A stretch of 64,000 nt of DNA. Origin: Knoxdaviesia capensis. Taxonomy: Eukaryota; Ascomycota; Sordariomycetes; Microascales; Gondwanamycetaceae. The stretch is from contig LNGK01000008.1 in the NCBI GenBank assembly GCA_001510575.1, positions 4,205,541 through 4,269,540 of the forward strand, given 5' to 3'. The position numbers were made by a program, and so were the translations under genes. The notes below the pieces were generated by a model. That model worked only from the letters and a program-made list of their open reading frames with translations. It was not told the origin of the DNA and did no database searches. Below, piece after piece: positions 58,280 through 64,000 of the stretch; the first letter of the stretch is position 1, and the number at the start of each line of letters is the position of its first letter.

Positions 58280-58776
58280 TCATGAGTTCTTCTCCAGGAA
58301 CTCTTTCGCTTCGTTGACCTTGGTGGCCAGGTACGGACTGCCGCCGCGATCGGGGTGGTTGAGCAGCATCAGCGTGCGGTGGGCTTTGCGGATCTTGTCC
58401 TTGTTGATCGCGCGTTCACTGTTCAGGCAAGACAAAAGATTCGGGTTAGTAACACCTCCTATAGAAGCAGAGGCCTCGGTTCCCACACACGGGGCGATTA
58501 ACTTACTTCAACGCGAGAATCAGCGACGCTTCACGGCGGGTCATACGCGGCTCGAAGCCGCCCTTGGAGAACGCCCTGCCCATCGCGCCGACACCGCCGC
58601 GCGAACGCCGCCATGCGACCAACCCGGCACGGCCCTGTCAAGACGCAACAGTTCAAAGTCAGTACGCAACGCCCAAAACAACAGAGTCGTCCGCAGTAGC
58701 AACGGGAGAGAAGGCCCGGACATACCAGGAACGCGGCCGCTGCCACGCCGAATCCGATGGCAACTGTGCTAGCCAT
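58280..58776 (-). CDS. pam18: Mitochondrial import J-protein PAM18/TIM14
   Basis: Exons 58726-58776, 58507-58634 and 58280-58418 give 105 residues. Introns are 91 bp (GTATGT..ACAG) and 88 bp (GTAAGT..ACAG). Pam18 is an inner-membrane J-protein that stimulates mtHsp70 ATPase in the TIM23-associated import motor. A short N-terminal membrane segment (VAIGFGVAAAAFL) is followed by a basic linker (GLVAWRRSRGGVGAMG), the conserved YKGGF-like FSKGGFEPRMTRREASLILAL and a degenerate J domain with the essential HPD at residues 81-83 (LLNHPDRGG), ending in KVNEAKEFLEKNS. Size and order match fungal Pam18. It is divergent from the TMEM205-like gene. Confidence 0.97.
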
Positions 58777-59417
58777 AGCTTTCGAGATGTACTCCAACGG
58801 AGGATGGTTCGTATGGGAGGGGAAATCGGCTTCGGTCTGAGAAAGTGAACGATGACACGAATGGATGGATATTCTCGCAAGATATGGGATATAAAAGCTG
58901 GTGATGAGGGCGATTGCGATTGCGATTGGGATCGAAAGGCACCGAAGAATGAAGAAAAAAAATCGTTGGTCGTCGGCCGTCAATTGCTCGGCAAATCTGT
59001 CGGACAATTATCCCCGAGTTTAGACGGAGACGGAGTTAATTCTCGAACCTGGTTGGTTGCTATATGCCGGGGTTCTGCCGTCGGCACCCGGTCCCTGTTT
59101 TCCAATCATTCAAGGGTTAGGGTTGCCAAAAATTGACCCTGGAAGGAGCTTCTAAAACACTGTATCACAAGTTCAGCAAACTCTGGGCCGTCTCATGTTC
59201 CTCGCTCTTCCGTGAATGCCTTCGTATTTTGATCCCGACATCGCTAGATCTTTCACTTGATACAACCTCTTTCTCTCGTGATTGTGGTACCTAGTCCCTA
59301 TAACCTTCTCCAATTTCCATCCGTATCCTTAATCTTCAACACGCTGGCCGTGTATGCTTAACTCTCAACTCACAATCAGCCCACCACCCCTCGTACCTCT
59401 CCAACAGTATCACCGAC
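58777..59417. promoter_or_regulatory. Divergent promoter PAM18 / TMEM205-like
   Basis: 640 bp between two divergent start codons. It contains GGGTTAGGGTT (59114-59124), a two-unit telomere-type motif of the kind bound by Tbf1/TRF-like factors in other fungi. Binding here is inferred. Confidence 0.5.
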
Positions 59418-60065
59418 ATGGACTCCCCGATCCCCTCGCCGTCCCTCCTCTTCTCGCCGGCCCCGTATCACGTGCTCGCCTACGGCACGCTGCTCGGCAC
59501 CACGCTGTTCCACAGCTTCATCAACGGCATCGTAATGTTCCGCGTGCTCCCGCGCCGCATGTTCGGCGATGTGCAGGCTAAGCTGTTCCCCATCTACTTC
59601 TCCATGCAGGTCGGCCTGCCCGCCGTGCTCGCCCTCACATACCCGGCGCCCGGGGCCGGGGCTGGCGGCCTCGCGGCTGTGTTCACTACGGCCAGCCGCG
59701 CGCGCGTGCTCGTGCCGCTGGCCACAGCGTTTTTGTCGGCGCTCACCAACTTGCTGGTGCTTGAGCCGTTGACCACGCAGTGCATGCGGGACCGGAGAGA
59801 CCAGGGTCCGTATCGAACTGCGGGAGGGGGGGGTTGAACACCATACTGACTGCGTATGTGTATATATGATTCTAACTGACACCCAATTCTGGCCGGAACA
59901 GAAAAGAAGGATGGCAAGAACAGCTATGACGCGCCGCCGCACTCAGAGGAGATGCAGCGGCTGAACAAGCGCTTCGGTGTGCTCCACGGCGTCTCGTCAC
60001 TGCTGAACCTGATGACGTTTATTGCGATAGTGGCGTACGGCTTTGACCTGGGTGCGCGGTTGTAA
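59418..60065 (+). CDS. TMEM205-like (DUF4149) membrane protein
   Basis: Exons 59418-59805 and 59902-60065 give 183 residues. The 96-bp intron has a weak donor (GTCCGT) and an ACAG acceptor; this donor is the only nearby one that keeps the frame. The protein has about four hydrophobic segments: YGTLLGTTLFHSFINGIVMF, YFSMQVGLPAVLALTYP, a segment after RARVLVPLATAFL, and a C-terminal LLNLMTFIAIVAYGFDL. The order, with polar RVLPRRMFGDVQAKLFP between the first two and NKRFGVLHGVSSLLN before the last, fits the TMEM205/DUF4149 family. Human TMEM205 is associated with drug resistance; the fungal function is unknown. The translation of the second exon depends on the inferred splice site. Confidence 0.85.
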
Positions 60066-61205
60066 GCTTTTAAGCTTGTGGCATCTATTTCTTTGGTTTC
60101 ACTGGTCAAAAATGTGCAGGATGAGTTGGATGGAGGCAGATTGTGTTACGGCTGGGGAGTTCATGCGTGAGTGTGTAAGTATGTAACACCATAGCGAGTA
60201 TTAATATCCATATTGGAAATACGTCTTATTTCTTGATATTCTTTTTGCCCCATTCAGGGGAACACAAGCGAACTGCCGAAGAGCACGTCAAGACAGCCTC
60301 TCTCTCCAGCACGCCGGTGCAGAGCTACACCTGCGGTACAACAACAGCCTGCGTCCGGCATCGCAATCGGCCTCTGGATACTACTTCTCCGGTCCTTGCC
60401 TGTAGACACACGACATACTCGCCACCCGGACTCTGCACCTGGCGAACACCGTACGAAGCAGGGTACTACGACACGAGTTTTATGTATATACTGGGTTTCT
60501 GATGCCAGCTATAAAAAAACCCATAGTACTGTACAATGCAGTGGAACCACCCCTGGGAAAAGACAAGCCACAAAAACAGCAGCCTATAACAGGTGATGGA
60601 TAAGCTTGAGCTTGAGCTTGAGCTTGCAGAGCTGCTCAATTCTGTCCGGGGGAGGTGGTGGACACAGTTTGGCCCGTGCAGGGAGCAAGGAAGAATCGGG
60701 GCACCGCACACCGACTGTAACATTTGTGCAGAGCAGTTCTATGATTCATGCATATGTGCCTTGCATTTGAGCGAGGCTCTAGCCAGCATGTGTGATGGTT
60801 CTTTGATTTTGATGGCCATAGTCACTTTTTCAATCAATAGATATATTCACGATCATAACCGTCACTATTGAAAATAATCAGACCCTTTATATGCAGCCTT
60901 CTATTAGACTCCTGTAGCCCCTTCTAGTGATGATCTATTGGTAAACAAAGCATAGCAGAAGGAGGAAACAAAAAGCAAGAGTAAAAAAGCAAGCAGAAAA
61001 AGCATAGAACAAGAAACTTTGTATTTGCACTGGCAATGCCTCGCTAGGAAAAGAACTCACACCCAGAAAAAAAAAACGAAAACAAACACCAACCAGAAAA
61101 CAGGAGCAAAGAAAGAAAATTAAACTAAAGAAAAGTCGTTGCTCATAAAAAAAATAAATTCACACCCCTGCAGAGATTGGAGGTGGACAGGAAGAGGTAG
61201 CATCA
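60066..61205. other. Convergent spacer
   Basis: About 1.1 kb between the TMEM205-like stop and the stop of the next minus-strand gene. A short tandem (GAGCTT)n-like run occurs at 60604-60627. A-rich at 60950-61160. No gene seen. Confidence 0.55.
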
Positions 61206-61823
61206 CTAGGAGGCGGCAGGGCGCTTGATATTGAGCTTCTCGCTCGAAGAAAGGAGGTTCGCCTTGAGGCGGGCAATCTCCTCAACACGGCGCTCGGCCT
61301 CGGCAGCAGGGTCTTTCTGGGCAGCCCGACGCTGCTCGGCGGCGTGCGAGGCCACGATGGTGCCGCGGATGGTCCACCGTCTAGGCGGACGAGCCAGCAG
61401 CTCATCGAAGTCCAGGTCGCCCTGGGGCTCGGGGAAGTTGCGCGAGAGGGGCGGCAGCGGGTTGGTCATGCCGGCAATGATGCGCTGGGTTGGGGTGGCG
61501 TAGGCCACGGGAACCTGAGCAGCCGGAGCAACGGTGGCTGCTGCCGAGGAGGAGGGAGGCACCGCATGGCGGGCGGCATCGTCGCTTGCGGTGGGCGAAT
61601 GTGCCGCCCCGGCCGGTGTACCGGCGGAGGAACCCAGCCCACCCCGACTTTGGGGTTCAGGGTGGGACACCTCCAGGGACATGGCGGCCATAGCGGCCAT
61701 GCCCTCCGAGAGCTGGGCGCTGCCGAGATCGGCCACCGAGTTCTCCAGCGAGCCGGACTCGTCGGAGATGGTGGAGGTGGTGGGTGCCGGCGAGGAAGTT
61801 CGGGAAGGACGAGCAGAAGACAT
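61206..61823 (-). CDS. Unrecognised Ser/Ala-rich protein
   Basis: A single 205-residue frame with no intron and no family I recognise. Residues 1-125 are Ser/Ala/Pro-rich and probably disordered. The C-terminal 80 residues look constrained: TPTQRIIAGMTNPLPPLSRN, then DLDFDELLARPPRRW, TIRGTIVASHAAEQRRAA, and a charged helix (AEAERRVEEIARLKANL) ending in LNIKRPAAS. No signal peptide or membrane segment. GC content and codon use resemble the neighbouring genes, which supports it as real. The opposite strand also stays open over much of this stretch, as expected from GC-rich sequence. Confidence 0.65.
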   Translation of the reverse strand: MSSARPSRTSSPAPTTSTISDESGSLENSVADLGSAQLSEGMAAMAAMSLEVSHPEPQSRGGLGSSAGTPAGAAHSPTASDDAARHAVPPSSSAAATVAPAAQVPVAYATPTQRIIAGMTNPLPPLSRNFPEPQGDLDFDELLARPPRRWTIRGTIVASHAAEQRRAAQKDPAAEAERRVEEIARLKANLLSSSEKLNIKRPAAS

Positions 61824-64000
61824 GGTGGGCAGGTTGAGTGTGGATGGTGCGGTAGTTGGTTGATCGTTGGTAGGGGAAAGGTGCTATTCAGGAAGGATAG
61901 AGAAAAAGAAGGAAGAAAGGAGAAGAGATTCTACAAAAGGGCCGGTGTAGGGAGCCTTTTATAGTCGTCCAGAATAAAAGATATTTTTCTGCGTCGAGAT
62001 GTGAATTATCACTTATATAAGTGCCGCGAGATGTGAATTATTCAGGGTTCCCTAAAGCATAGGGTTGTCAATGGAATGATAGCTCAAAGCAGAGGACAGA
62101 AACCCTAGGAGGCTCCTTCCTTCCAACCAAGAAGGAATTTATCGAAGACTAGAGAAGCAGATAGAGAGAGAAGCTCCACTAATATTATAAATAACGGCGT
62201 GAATCGTTAAGAGGATGAACTTCTATGGAGATAAAGGGGATCTAAAGGAGATATCTAGGGGTTTTCCACGTCAAAGAAAAGCAGACGGAGAAAATAGGCA
62301 GTTATAGAAAGAGAGAGATTGAAATGAAGATAGTATGGAGAAGTCAAGAGGAAAAGCAAAAGTGATACAGAGAGAGAGAGAGAGAGGGACACTTCAGTAT
62401 TAAATAGCCAACTCCAGCCCTGGTCTCACACCCACACCCACTTTCCGAGGTGACTATATTGCGCCCTAGTGTTTGTGGTGGGCGACGGTTTCCTACAGCC
62501 CGGAACCTAGTCACAGGTGCTTGAACATCCGGGGGACATCATCATCAATCAAGCCTTCCACTTTCTAGCAAAGGAATGTGAGAAAGATGGCGTGAGAAAT
62601 CTTGCTATCGTAGGGAGGCGAAAGTTGTGTGGGTGTTTCCTCCCAGCCGCCGCCGCCAGCCAGAACTTCTCCTTCTCGTTCTCTCCCTCTTCAGCAGCAC
62701 GCAATTCGGGAGCCGAAACCGCAATGGGAGAGGAGAGTGACGGTACCGAAGCACACGACGACAGCCGATCTTTCGTATCTGTGTATCCTCCAGGCACCGA
62801 CTTCGGGTGCAACTTTCAGGTCTACATGCAATGCAGCACCACCACGCCCTGACTTCATCTCGTTAGCGCCGGACCAAGCAGTACAACGTGGATTAAACGA
62901 CATACCACTAAGGGTGTGTGCCTGGAGGCAAGAAAAAACGAAAAAATTGTGCAGTTAGCTCGTGTGCTAGGGGAACGATATAGTAACTAGACTCCGAGGC
63001 GTTGGCCGGCGTTTATTAATACATGTTTTGGTGTTCGGTATCGTTCCCACTTCCCAGAGTCTCCGTTTATGCAGGCTGCTCTCCCGGGGAACTGTGTCCA
63101 GGGCACTGAAACGAGAAGGGCAGAGTCAGGCTGTCAAACTGGTGGTCGACACGAGATCGCAGGGAAATGGATAAAATAGTGATTGTTTCTGGGAAGAGAG
63201 GGGCGGACGTGAAGGATGAGCTGCGAGACGACACAAAAAAATTGATTTATTTTGGCTGACGTTGGAATTTCTAGTTGCGCCTTCTCTCGCTTCCGGATGA
63301 CTTCATCGATGGAACGCGGCTAGAACCTCTTTAAGAGTGGCGATATCTAACCTCGCAACTCTCTGCTCGTGAACTCTCGGGGTTTATTCAAACATCGGGC
63401 TGTTAAACCCCGTGTGTTTGCCTCCTGCTCCTCCGGATTATGGTTGACATGTTCCCACGTTCTTCCCATCTCCCTTTGGTGGGCTGCGGAGCACCGTGAC
63501 TGTGAGGTCTGGTGGACATGACATTCCGCTGCTTTCGGCGTATATCTCTCTCGTCCGTCCCTTGATTCGAGTGTCAACTCTTCATTTCGGGTTCGCAAAC
63601 GCTGATAAATTGTCTTTCCCTCTCCTTCTCCCAGTTGACCCCCACAGCCTATGCATATCCCTTTAAGATTCAATCCCTTAATAGAACGTCTTTCGTTCAT
63701 GTTCGCTTTGTACGACTCTCCACGCCCGCCCGCCCGCAACTACTACACATCGTTTCTCCGTTCCAATGCGTCCCTTGTTCGCTGACCGGGGGGCAACAAG
63801 TCACCAGACCTCTCATCAACGTCCAAGCTTTTTTTTCTGTCGTTTTTGAGGCGGATATGCTGGGGTTCACCTGAAATGGGCGCGCCGCGCGCGGGGGATG
63901 AAGAGAGAGGCAGACAAGGGCTTTGTTGAGGGGAGAGGATTTTCTGCCACTCTCACTGGTGGTGACCCGGGCTTCGTAGTATCTTTCTCGGTAAGGTAGA
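61824..64000. other. Terminal region, no gene supported
   Basis: About 2.2 kb to the window end. Bases 61900-62400 are purine-rich on plus (leader or promoter of the minus-strand gene) with an AG run near 62370-62388. Telobox-type TAGGGTT (62060-62066) and AAACCCTA (62100-62107) motifs are present. The short frames at 62517-62958 and 63347-63874 have no recognisable domain. Confidence 0.5.

Noticed and set aside
62060..62107. Isolated seven-base telobox copies (also at 29336, 48264 and 51204)
   Set aside because: A given 7-mer is expected about eight times on both strands of 64 kb, so single copies are not evidence by themselves.

Overview
The window reads as nuclear DNA of a filamentous ascomycete (Pezizomycotina). 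Genes are protein-coding, carry short GT-AG introns (about 60-255 bp, one of 436 bp) and include clear orthologues of fungal housekeeping genes (Ku80, RLP24, DUS1, CWC22, DPM2, PAM18). Several genes start with very short first coding exons, and several have CT-rich leaders. Assignment to Eurotiomycetes is an inference from the general look of the Ku80 and C2H2 proteins and is not proven. I see no bacterial-type operons, plasmid or phage genes, CRISPR arrays or recognisable transposon.

Layout. 1-3006 (+): a Bni4/Afr1-like protein-phosphatase-1 targeting protein, possibly 5'-truncated by the window edge. 5939-7728 (+): tRNA-dihydrouridine synthase DUS1. 8249-10918 (-): splicing factor CWC22, divergent from DPM2 (11759-12331, +). 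13733-17524 (-): a BCAS3-type WD40 protein. 22643-25645 (-): a very long ING-family PHD protein. 27608-29129 (-): a four-exon gene whose C-terminus is a strict hexapeptide beta-helix resembling bacterial bactofilins; this is the most unusual gene here. 29130-37823 has no gene I can support and contains a roughly 200-bp GT microsatellite and a 31-C homopolymer. 37824-39594 (-): a multi-exon membrane protein gene interrupted by one in-frame TAG. 41513-43300 (-): a C2H2 transcription factor whose single finger is split by an intron. 48134-48758 (+): a GRGGAGN-repeat protein. 49258-50113 (-): ribosome biogenesis factor RLP24. 50571-50642 (+): intronless tRNA-Trp(CCA). 51527-54110 (+): Ku80. 54618-56798 (-): a Gfd2/YDR514C-like DEDDh-fold protein. 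58280-58776 (-): mitochondrial import J-protein PAM18/TIM14, divergent from a TMEM205-like membrane protein (59418-60065, +). 61206-61823 (-): an unrecognised Ser/Ala-rich protein.

The genes do not form one pathway; this is an ordinary mixed chromosomal neighbourhood. RNA functions recur (DUS1, CWC22, RLP24, tRNA-Trp, possibly the DEDDh protein), along with chromatin and DNA repair (ING protein, Ku80), and membrane or organelle functions (DPM2, PAM18, TMEM205-like, the broken membrane gene). Exon structures were assembled by hand from splice signals, reading-frame continuity and family consensus. Every junction I propose is in phase, but none is supported by transcript data.
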